NCBI RefSeq assembly: GCF_001039355.2
Contig: NW_019775659.1
Coordinates: 1 to 27,198 of the forward strand
Direction of reading: 5' to 3'
Origin: Lingula anatina
Lineage: Eukaryota > Brachiopoda > Lingulata > Lingulida > Lingulidae
Length of the DNA: 27,198 nt
In this document: positions 1 to 12,200 of the stretch, piece by piece
Layout: every line of letters begins with the position of its first letter
How positions within the stretch are numbered: position 1 is the stretch's first letter
Notes under the pieces: model-generated
Told to the model about the DNA's origin: nothing
The model's database searches: none
What the model saw: only the letters and a program-made list of their open reading frames with translations
Translations under genes and position numbers: made by a program

Positions 1-277
1 CTTCTTCTTTTCTTCATCTAATGACACAGAAAAGGTATGACATGTCAAACAAATTTAATTCTAATTACAGAAATTGTTTCATCAAAAGTTCTATGTAGAA
101 GTTATACAGGGCATAAGCCAAAGAACAAAGAGCATACAGCGAAACCAAAATTCTGACATAAATATGGATGAATTTGGGAAAATGTTTAAAAAATTTTACA
201 TTTCTTCACCAAAATTGATCACCTTAGTTCACCTTTAATGTAGTAATACAAACTTAGACGGGTCTCCTGTTTCTGGA
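1..277 (-). other. OFD1 3' untranslated region and downstream flank
   Basis: This is AT-rich sequence after the OFD1 stop codon, with no open reading frame of note. A canonical AATAAA on the minus strand is absent. The variant ATTAAA (plus-strand tttaat, 54-59) is a possible polyadenylation signal, but a weak one. A donor-like AAG|GTGAAG just before the stop (after DSTWK) leaves open a further 3' exon outside the window. The match of DSTW to the C-terminal DDSW of human OFD1 argues against that. Confidence 0.4.
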
Positions 278-3200
278 CTAACCTTCCTTCACCTTCCAGG
301 TAGAGTCTAAGGACACAACCTGTGGTTCTTCCTCTGCTCCAGCATCCAGGCGATTGCCCTCCTCCTCTTCCTCCATGGGCCTGTCCCTCCTGTCACTTGA
401 ATCATCATGTTCTACAAGTCTAACTGGCTCACTGGGTTGAAATTCATTTAGGTCCGCTCTCTGCACACTTTTATCCTGCCTGCTAGCCCCTGTCACTGAG
501 TTATCCTTTATACTGAGATCCATCTCTGCTGCAGGAGTGGGCGTGTCCCCTCTGTGGTCACCATGCCAGGTGGTTGGGTGATCTTGAGGCCTAGTGACCT
601 GATTACCACCAATGTCAAGGTCAACTGCTGGGTCATGACCATCATGGTCTAAAAAGAAATAAAAATCATAAAATTTTGCTCTAATCCCTTCATAACTGGT
701 CATGGCTCAAATGTAATTTTGGAAGTCTTTGTACAAAATATCTATGATAGCTAAAAAAAACTATTTAGGTCTCATATCATTTGATAAAATTTAAACTCTT
801 CCTGATAAAAGTTTATTTTCTTTTTCCCCAGAGTTCAGAAAGTAAACATACAATTCTGACAGGTCTAATAATCTGCACACTTCTGCAGATGTAGATATTA
901 TTTAAAAATGACAAGCTCTGAATGATTTAAAGATCTTTTTACAGTTACTGCAAAAACTGAGTACGTATTTGGACAAAAATATATACTGGGAATTATCAGG
1001 GAGTTAGCCTTTACCTGAGGTTTTTGATGAAGTCCCTGAACCCTGGAACACAACAACACCAGGGGAGCCTGGGCGACCTTCAAGGTCATTCAGGGTCAAA
1101 GGTCCTTGCCTTGTCAGTGGACTCTTTTCTCTATAATACATAAAAAAGCTCTGCTTATGTGAAATGTTTCTGATTTTAAGTAAACTGCAGTTCATATGTA
1201 ACATTTTGTCCAAATTTGTTTTTGCTGGGTGCAAGGGTTTTTCTTAAATCATTTCGTAAGTGGTGTTCTTTGTAAACTCTCAAGACCGAACGATTAGTCA
1301 AATCCTACGCCCTACCTGTTGTCAACTGGACTTATTCTTTTGGTGACCTCAGACATGCCCAATGATGGAAGGTAACCTTCATTACCATGGCTAGTTGGGC
1401 TGGTGCTGCCATCTAGAGTTGGGGGGCTATGTCTGTCAGGAGTTTCATCTAGTGAGAAACATGGATCTTCTCAATGCAAAGATATAAATAACCATTAATT
1501 GAAATAAATAAATGAGGTATGTAAGTATTATGTATAAAGTTAAACATCAAACTGCATCATTCTAACAGAATTTTATATATCAATTACCCATACCATTGTC
1601 ATGAGTAAGTGCCCATCTGCTTTTTCTAAATGGAGTTGATGACAGGGGCCTCTCTCTTTCTGACGACCTCCTTTCTTCTGACCTTAACCTTGTTGGTGAG
1701 CTGCTGTATGTGGCTCCACCTGTATACTTTGATGGTGATGAATATGGGGAGGTTTTAGTGTTCTGTCTCAGGGGCGAGCCTGTTTAAAAAATAATCTATG
1801 ATAATATGACATAGCAAATAAGGACAAAGAAAAATTTATTCGAAGAAAAAACTGTGAAAATTTTGGGCTGTAATCCCCTTAATGTTTTAAGACCCATAAA
1901 GTACCAGGGGGGATTGAGGCCCTCTTCTGAGTCTTCCGGAAGACGGTCATCTGATTTTTTCTGTTGGAAGACAGTCAAAAATGGAGGATGATTAACAAAG
2001 GTAATTTGGAAGACCATCAGAAAATACCTCTGGATCCACCCCTGAGTACATACTCAGTATCATATCTTTAGAGGAGAAAGTAAAATGAACAGAAAATAAA
2101 AGGACCAATTTGAAAGTAAGGTGTCGTAAATGTACCAGTGAGTGGTGAAGGAGCAGGTGGCAAGTCATCAAATACAACTCTGTAAGCAGCAGTAGCTGCA
2201 GTTTTTGGTGTTCTCCTGGACTGTTGTTGTACATAAGAATCATCTGGGATGGCCATTGGGTTGGTCATACGCTGGTTGAACTGTCGGTAATTTTCATCAA
2301 ATTCCTGAATAGAAAGATATAATCATGTAAAAAGAAAGAAACTGCTGTTATAATTGCAGTTTATATGAAAACATAATCCCAACAAATTTGAAATTAGTCA
2401 AAGAATAAAATAAAAGACAAAAGTAGTCCATTAAATTTCACATTAAACATGTGAACTAAGAGCAAAGTTATGTCACAGCCACTGATAAGATTAGGAAATT
2501 TAAACAAGACAAAAAGCACAAAACTGAAGTTGTCACATTTGCAAGAATATTGCACTGAATTAACTTTTTGCCATTTTGGAAACTTCATTACATATTACTT
2601 TTTAATGTCACCATCACCAACAAGTGTTATCTTAGTGCAAAAATTTCCATTGTCCTTTTTCACCCCCAATTACATGTTATATAGTAAATTATTTTGATTA
2701 ACCATACAGTATTCCCATATGTATTTCAACTGTACATCCTTATCATACCATTCACCTTTATAAATGTTTTATCACATACAAATAATTAATACACATCTGC
2801 TTTCCCCACAAACAATACCATAAATGTGGGGCATGCATCCAGTCAAGTTGGTTGAATATTATTCATGTTTTGTAAGTATGCCACAAAGCATATTAATAGA
2901 CTATTATTCCTTTCATCAGATGAAATTGTACTGTAAAGAATGCAATATTTGTCCAGATCAGAAAAGGGTCTGCAGGCACAATTTGATAGAAGTAATACTA
3001 TTTAAAGCACTGAGGTTCTTTTTTGTTTATAGATAAGCACTGTTTTCAGTCATGATGGAAGCCAATCCCTGCCTGACTTCTATCTTGATCATGTTTTCAT
3101 TAGGTTCACACTGGATTATTTGTCTCCTAGTCAACAGATTAACTTAATTTTGCAAAAAATGTATATAAAATGGATCAAGTTCTTTGAAAAATTTTTTACT

Positions 3201-6200
3201 GGTAACAATGAAGATTTTAAACTGTAACATTTGCCAATGGGATAATTTATTTTCACTTCAGATTCTACAATATCATGGGCACTGTAAGGCTAAAACACAT
3301 GTATCTGGTGATAACCCTTGGAGTGCCATTCACAGTCTTCCTCTATCTGAATTCATCAACAAGGAAGGCTGTTATTCTACCAACTGGTAAAAATACATTT
3401 ATACATGTCTGCAGTATTATTACCTACAATCATGATACGGTTTGAATAAAACATGTTTGTAAGTAATGTTTATTATAAGTGACTACTGGATATGGGAGAA
3501 CAAGTTCTGTGTATAACTAGACAGCAAAGATAGCAAATATACAGACACCAAACAGGAAAGATGTTTTTAAAAATCATTAAAAAATATGATCAGGCTGGTT
3601 TTCAAGGAATCTGCATTTTTACCAGACAAAGCCACTTTGAAGCAAATTTGAAGTAATACAATGATACATTTTGGCACTTATGGGGCAAACCACCAAAATA
3701 CATGCCATCCCCAAAAAATAAACAACTTAAAAGAACTACTTAGCAAATTGCAAAGAGTGGAGTAAATCATCAATGTGTGCCCAGATCCAAAGAGTGTCTA
3801 TATATAAAGATAAAACCTTTCATCAAGTTTTGTTTAATATATACTTCTCTATCTTACAACAGAATTTTCTTTTGATTTCTTAGAAAAGAAGAAAATTCCA
3901 CTCTCCTCAAAAAACTCCAAGGTACAATATCTGTTCCTGTCTCCAAATGAGTTTCAGTGTTTGATGAATGCATAAGTTTAGGTTTTTTATCTAAGATTTT
4001 TCCTTTTATATTAAATATTATTAAAATAATTAAAAATTTATCTGAAAATTTCAAGGCCTTTTAGTTAAGAAATGTGGTATCTGTTCATGGTTTTAAGCTA
4101 GAATTCAACATACAGTTAAGAAATGGAATTAAAGTGTAATCAGTCTATTATGATTCTTTTTATAATTCTTTCATCAAAAGCATGCATCTTGGGGTTCAGT
4201 TCCTAACAGCTGGGAGAAGGAAATGAAACAGAGGGCCCAGCACCTAAAAGACATATGTCAGGCAACATACAGTTCACCAGATGGCAGTGTTGCAAAAGAC
4301 AAGCCCCCTGAGATGCTTCTGCTCGATGACAGGCACCGTCTTCTAATATGCGCCATGCCAAAAGTGGGCTGTACCAATGTAAAACGCCTTCTCCATGCTA
4401 TGATTGGCAATATTGATGAGAAATCTTACCTAAAAATGAAAGAAGTTCACAAAACTTTTAATACATTTGCTCCACGCCTTATAAGTTTTTCAACTTATGG
4501 AATTCAATTCCGCCTAAGGAATTATTTGAAGGTGATAGTTGTCAGACATCCACTGGAACGCCTGGTTTCTGCATACAGAGACAAATTTGAGAGGGAAAGC
4601 AAGTTTGTACAGTTAAGGGAGCTTGTCAAAAAGTATGACAAAGGCAAACTACCAAAAACAAATAACCAAAATTATAGCAGTCCTTCATTTGCAGCATTTC
4701 TTAAGTACATTCTGTCCTTGAAAGAAAATAAGCCATATAACAGACACTGGGAGAGGTATACTACCCTGTGTGATCCCTGCAGAATTCAGTATGATGTCAT
4801 TGTCAAATTTGAGACACTAATAAGAGATATCAACATGGTACTAACCATGACAGGACTTTCTGATAAGTTCAGGCTCCCAACCCCGAGAAGGCCAGCATCT
4901 TCTTCTGGCATCTGGAAGTCATATTTTGTCAACATTTCTAAATCTGACATCAGGGATCTATGGGCACATTACAGCTTGGATGCTCGTTTATTCAATTACA
5001 CCCTTGACTGGTATGAAAGTTGAACAGGGTTACAAAGATCACACATCTTGGGTGTTGTACAAGCTTTTGATGAAAACTTTTCTTCATTTACTAATGTAAT
5101 TCTGTTGTTAATTTTAATTTAATGTGGAATATAATTATGATACCTCAGGATACATCTTTGTCCATTATATGGGGTAACTAGAAACATTGATGAAATAGTC
5201 TCTTTGACAACACCTTGGCAACTTAAAGTTATCAGGCATGACTAGGACTTCAGGGTGACCATTCTCTCACTCAAACCTGTGAGGCATAACAATAAGACAT
5301 ATCCAAAATAAACTCTTCCTAACATCCAACAACATGAGTTCAAAATGAAAGTGACTGAAACCTGAGGGAGGGGTAGGTGGGTGGACAAGATGGCATTCAC
5401 AGACAGATGGACTGACAGACAGACACCCCCCCCCCTCCCCAACTTATATAACAACAACCCATTTCATACTGTTAGAAAACACCCCCCCCCCCCTTACCTC
5501 TGCTTCTCTCTCTAACCTCTGCAGCCTCTGTCTTGTCTCCAGTATGATGTCTGTAGCAGTGGACTCATCTGGAGACCCTCCATCTCGCTGTCTCTGCTGC
5601 CTTTGCAATGTTGTTAGCATGTCATTGTCAGCACTGAAAAGTGAAAGTGAAAGTACAGGTCTCAATGCCAGTTAATTAATGATCAAGGTACTGTTACTAC
5701 TGATGTTTTCCACAGATAACTTGTAGCTGGATATTTTATGGGGTTTATAATAATTATCACAGTCATCATGAAAAATATTCTTGCTGGTTTTTATCTCCTG
5801 TGCCTCCTTTGTTATAATATGAGGTTTTGCAGTGCAAACCTTGTCTCATAAAATCAGTTAAAGTGACAATGATCCGATTTTTTTGACTTCAGGAATTATA
5901 ATTATGGAAATGATCAAAAAGTGCAAGTGTTTGGAGGAGAAAGGGGGATGACATCTATAAAATCAAGGAAAAACATACAATCAAATTTTACTACTGATCT
6001 AAAAACACAATCTAGACCCACCCTTTGAGTTCTCTATCCACTCTATCCAGGAGATCATTGATATCAGGAGCCACACTATTCCTCCCATAGCCACCAGAGT
6101 AGCTGACATCTCCTGCCAGTTGTAACTCTGGATCCACTGTTGTTCTCCTCAGTGAGGTGTCAATGTACATGTCATTGATTCCAGGGTCATGAACTGGCAT

Positions 6201-9200
6201 GTCATCCATGTAGGCTGCTGTGGATTGTGGTCTAATGAGGAAACATATACTACTTAATAGTTCACTATGGTGATGATGAGACAGCTATTTATGTATATGA
6301 TATTGCAGGGATCCTACATTAATATTCACCAACACTGTCAACAGGACATAAATAACATATTATATGATGCTCACATAACCTGTTGAGTCTACCTTTAACT
6401 AATTTTCTAATGCAAAATACAAAAATTAAGCCTTACATTATTAACACAGCTGCTTCCTATCTTAAAACTTTACCAAGAAACTCCATATCAAGTGTAAGTA
6501 AAATACTACAGTATATTCGCAATTGTTCAAAGTATCAGGCATGTGAAAAATAAACATAAATCACAAGTTTTTAAATAATAACAATGACTAGCAACCAAAA
6601 AGTGAATCTCTTTTATTTACTTGAAGGGTATTATCTGAGTAAAGAATGTTTAATTTAAGTGCAGTACCTGAGAGTAGCTGTTCTAGGCTTCCTGTATATT
6701 TCATTGTTCAAAGCTAAATAAGAAAAAAAAAGCACAATTATAAAACATTAAAAAAATTGAAACTTGTGAAATGGGTCCATTTATAGAAGGGGTTTGATAT
6801 CCCCCCCCCCCCCCATTTGTTTCATTTAAGTACTAAACATAAAATAAGAGACTGTCTCTTTTCTCCTGTAAGACGAGAGAACATTTTTTTTACAAATCAT
6901 TTAAACTACAATATGCCATAACATTTACATTTACATTACATGTTACATTACAGTTACATTTATACAACATGTTTTTTCTCCCTTCCTTTTTAGTAGGAAT
7001 AGTGCAGTTTTTCCAAATCATACTCAACTGTCATATGTTATAAATGTTATAATAAACAACAGATTAGCAAACAGTGATAAACACAATACCTGTACCTTCT
7101 TGGGTGTGTAAGAGCTGTTGTCTTAAGTCTGTTATCTCGCGAATCATCTCTCTCTGTTGCAAAGTCTGTTCTTCAAATTTTTTCAAGATCTCTTGGTTGC
7201 GATCTGCCTGAAAACATTAAAAAAAAAAAAAAAAGAAACTTTAATTTGTGAAATATGTCTTATGCCTTTCTTGCATGGGTAGTCTGAGGAGCATATATAT
7301 ATATATATATATATATGTGGTATGTTGCTTTAGAGCAACTTTATCAGCATACTATTGTCTCTTTTTAGAAATATACTACAAAACATATCAAAATAAGACT
7401 TCCTCAATAATCATTTAGCCAGATATCCAGGTCTTCAACTCACTTCTTCTTTAATTCTGGCATCACTTTGCTGCTTATGATGTTCAAACACTGCCTGTTC
7501 TTGCTTCAGCCTGTCTTGGGCTCTCTGAAGCTCCCTCTGTAGGAGTAAAGATTCTGGTGTTGGCTGTTTGGTTCTCTCACCCATGTCTTTAAGCAGACTT
7601 TCATACCCTATGTATAATATATATAACTTGTTATAAAACTGACTTTCAGGGCTCACACTAGCAGTTATAATTTTGGCAAATGCCAATCATAACAAATTAG
7701 TTAAGAACTGAGAAGCTTATCCTCTTTTCCGTTTTTATTCCTTAATGATAAGGTTATATAGTCATTTGGCATAATAATTTCAAAGAAACTCTATCAATGC
7801 AGGTACTTAACATCGCAACGATGCACTTACTTTGCCTCTCTCTTTCATTTTCATGAAGTAACTCTGCCTGTCTCCTTTCAAAATAAAAGCACATTTGCAA
7901 ATAAATTAGTTTTTGCATCTTTATTTATTTATTTATCACAATTATGGTATCACTGTGTAAATATACATAAAAAATTCACACAACTGATTGGGAGGAATAC
8001 TACTTTTATATGGCATGATACCAACTTGTTTCAAAATCTAAAATTTGATAAAAATCAATTTAGTTTATTACATATGTTAAGAAAAATAAAGATTTGCATA
8101 TGGATTAAATTATTATAACAGTTTGCAATAACTTAACAACAACAAGGGACTGCTCACATCTTAGTTGTCTCTAACTCTCTTTTCATCACTGCATTTTCTT
8201 CCTTGATGGAGCGATAATCAACCGTCTGAAACAAAGCATTTTTCTTTTTTGCATTTCATCTGATAAGTATCTGATGGAGAAAAGATCTATGAAACAAAGA
8301 ATATGAAAAAGCCAACTGCTGTTACAGTACCAATGACTTACTGTATACCAGTAAATAATAATGAGTACTGATAATAAAAGTTAAGTAAAAGAATTCACTT
8401 ATATTTAAATTATCAAATGCAATGTAAGGTGGGGTAAATGTGTTATGTTACCTCACGAAGTCGCTCCTGTGCCACCTCATAATGTTTTGATGTAGATATC
8501 TTTTCATGGTGAAGAGCCTGGATTTGCGCCTAGAAGACATACAAAATGTTGAATGCATTAGAACTTTTATACACGATTGAATTTTAACATTTAATGCATG
8601 TTTTGCTTCAGTTCATCTTATTATCTGCACTACCAGGCCTTCATCATCTGAAACTTCAAAGAATATGCAATTTATCAAGTTATTTGGCCTTCTTCATGTT
8701 TAGCTTTAACTCATACCACACATAATTTTTTCAAAGCAAAAGTCATTTCACATAATAAAATTGTCAGCCAGGTGACATTAAAATCCCAAGATTCCAGATT
8801 TAACGGAAAGCAGATCTACCCAGAAGCAAATTGGAAAACATCAATGCAGTATCAAAACACAGTGGTAGAAGATCTACAATGAAGCCACCAGGTGGCACTC
8901 CACTTCAAGAAGTGCTTTTCTCATCCAGTCACAACAAGTAACACTATCTAGCCTGTCTGATCACAATGCCGTACCTCCAGTTCTGCAACCCTGGCTTTGT
9001 TTATTCTCAACTCCTCCCTCACACTCTGCTGGGCTTCTCTCTCTTCTCCCAGTCTCTTTAGCTCATCTGAAACAAATTCCTCATTTTCAGTTTGTCATGA
9101 TGGTGATCACATACAGCATACGGTGTACATTATCAAGAGGTTGGTAATTCATACTACACCTGACACTGACATATGATAAGACACCATAAAAATGTTTCAG

Positions 9201-12200
9201 TTTCTTAAAAGGCAACAGACTTACCAATAGACACATAGTTATATGATGATTTTATTTATTTATTTTTTTATTTGCACACCCACTTTCAAAGTATGTTCCG
9301 TTATTTCTGTCATCTAATCTAATTAAATTTTCCCTGACAAACTTGAGGTGAAGAAAAAAAATCATGCTTATATACTATATTTTCTATAAAATATTCAATT
9401 CAATACATTTACCTGATAACCTTGCTTCTTGGACCTCCAGGTTCTTGGTTCTCTCCAAAAGTCTTCCCTGTTCTTCTATCTTAAACCTTGCAGGCAGTAA
9501 AAATTCAATTATCTACACACACAATGGCATATCAAAAATATAAACAATTTACATACATTAAAAAGTTCAAAGGCAATAAAGTCTAGTACAATTTCAAAAC
9601 AGGCTCCGGTTAGTTCAAAACAAGCTTTTTTTCATCAAATAACTTGAGGAATACAAAAAATGTCAAAATTTTAAAATATAAAAGGCATACTTGAAAAAAT
9701 GAATAATATATACATGAACATAAAATTAAGAACTGTCTTACAAACTTACCTAGCGACATCTATTTGTAACCTTTGGTCAAATTCTTCTTCAAGTCTATGA
9801 ACAGAATCCTCTCTTTTCTTCAACATATCCTCCCAAGATTTCATCTTATCCTCATGTAGGTGACTTTCCCTGAAATATAAAGAGTAAACTGTAAATAAAT
9901 TATTTCTCTAACTAACAGTTAGTTGAAAGTCCCTGAAATAACTAAATTATGCTGAACCTTTTATGTGACATACAACTGATGTGGTATGCTGCTATGTAAA
10001 CCTTGCAAAAAATACATCATTCTATCTTAACTCTTGTTTAATATCTTTTATATGTTATAGATATTAAACTATATATAACAATTATGCTTCAACATAAAGC
10101 AGAGATTGTGCCTTATAAAAGACAGTTTTGGTCTCTGTCTAAAAGGCTTTATTGGTCAACTCTGGTTTCATCGACAAAAAACAATGCACAACAATGTGTC
10201 TCTCACCTTTTCATTATCTCCAAGTCTTTTCTCACTTCCACCTCCCTTTCTCTGACTTTGTCAATCTCCTCCAGTAAACTCTGCCTCTGCTGATACAGTT
10301 CTTTCTCTTGTTGCTATCATGACAAAAAAAAAAAAAAGAATTCTTACTGAATATCATATAACATCCATGTTGTTTGTAGCAGCCAATAGCACACATAGAA
10401 GCACAAGCAAATACACACAATCACACACTACAAAAATGTATTCAATTTGCAGTCATTTTTGCCATCACATCAAAAGTCAGTAGTTGATGAGCAAGATGAC
10501 CATAGAAAGTCCACTTCTTCTTTTATACAGTATAACTTACTTCTTGTCTCCTCTGTAACCTCTCTGTGGCCGCCCTCTCCCTCTCTGCCAAGGCATCACA
10601 CTTGGCCCTGTAGGTCAGTTCCATCTAAACACATAAACATGCATCTAATCAACATGTAGTGTATAAAAAGCAAATAAGCAAATACATCATAAATAGTTTT
10701 GTTGATTCCGCTATATGTCTATATTATTACATGAATATGTAAATCCAAATGTGTTTGCTTTGCACATAAATAAGTTCTAGCTGAAAAGGTTCAAGCTTAT
10801 CTAGCTGGCCTAAAGAAAAATTCACTTCCTATAATTTCCTTCTTAGTTTGTGATACATAACATGCTTTACATTTTTATTCATTAAAAATTACCAAAATAA
10901 GATTTATGTTGTTTTAAACTTCGCCTTGATATTTGAATTTCCTCTTTTCATAACACAAAATAAGCACTTGTACAATACAAATGGCTTTTGTATGCTTCTA
11001 TGGTTTCTATCATACTATACCTCCTTTCTAGCTTTCTCTATCTCTTTCCTAGCCTTCTCCTTTTCCTGGAGTTTGAATTTAGTGAACTGTGTCTCTTTGA
11101 ACCTTTCCAGCTCCAGCTTGGTCTCCTCCTTGAACCTCTCCTCTAGATGGCGCTGTATTGAAAGGATGCGCTCTTCAGTCCCCAAGGCGTGGCTTTTGGA
11201 GTTTTCATGCAACAAAGTGTCAAATTCTTCATCTACTTTAGACAGTCTGTTGCCTGGAAAAAAAGCATTAAATTTTGTGCCTTCTTTTCTGTGATTCAAA
11301 ATAATAAAAATGAAAGACAATTTTTTTATTTTAGAACACTTATTTTACCCTATAAGAGGTCAAATTAACATTTTACAAATTTACACTGTAAAAAATCAAT
11401 TATTGTTGATTTGGTTAATTCCAACAGCAACTTTCTGTCTACTGGAACATTAAGAATTTTTCAGCATAAAACTATTCAATACCTATGAATACATTTACTA
11501 AATCACTAATAGATGCTGCTGTGGCAGTTCAAGACATCATGATAAAAAAAAATGATAACTACCATACCACCTAGGGGTCAGTGAGAGTCAACATCTACTC
11601 ACATCATTCTGATGAAGGCCTATGTCCAGGTTGGCCAAAAACTAACGGTATGAAAGTATCTTGGCTTGTGTTTGATAATTTTCATTTACGAATAATTTCT
11701 AGTGTTTTAAAAATTTAATCTCTTACTTAAAATTGACATTGCCCCATGTCCATCTCTGGAAGTCTGTGTGCTGGTGTCCTGCGAAAGACCTGCATGAATA
11801 CCAGCAAGCGCTGTCAATAACTGCCACAAAAATCCCTTGGAAGAAGATTCTGGCATACTTTCTGTCTAAAGCAGCAAAGAGAAAAGAATTTAACACACAC
11901 ATATTGTATAACAGCTTACTGGATAATAGTAAACACTGTACCCATTCCTTATACAGTTATTGAATTAAGTAAAACATATTGCATGGTTTCTCATGTATTT
12001 ATCAAATAATGCCCTTGGTTGCCAAATACTTTCAAGGTATGGAATGGTGTCCCCTTATCAGAACTCTCAGTCAGAATTTTTTCATTTAAACATTCAAAAC
12101 CCTCACTTGTGTTAAATGTGAACTGAAAGTACATCAGGCTAACTCACCAGTGTTTTATACAATTTTGAATGTGGGCTTATATGGAGCAGCTGCAGCAGGT

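Larger units (their letters stand above)
2305..5497 (-). other. OFD1 intron 18, hosting an antisense gene
   Basis: This is by far the largest OFD1 intron, about 3.2 kb against a few hundred bases for the others. It contains the complete carbohydrate sulfotransferase gene on the opposite strand. Its first bases on the OFD1 strand are GTAA followed by twelve G (plus-strand C run 5482-5493), and a second C run lies at 5426-5435. The part from 2305 to 3260 is AT-rich with no recognisable exon and could hold the host-embedded gene's promoter and 5' untranslated exon. Confidence 0.8.

Noticed and set aside
10926-11294. 122-codon plus-strand open frame rich in Ser/Leu/Phe
   Set aside because: It is the antisense shadow of OFD1 exon 5, whose minus-strand reading continues the coiled coil in correct phase.
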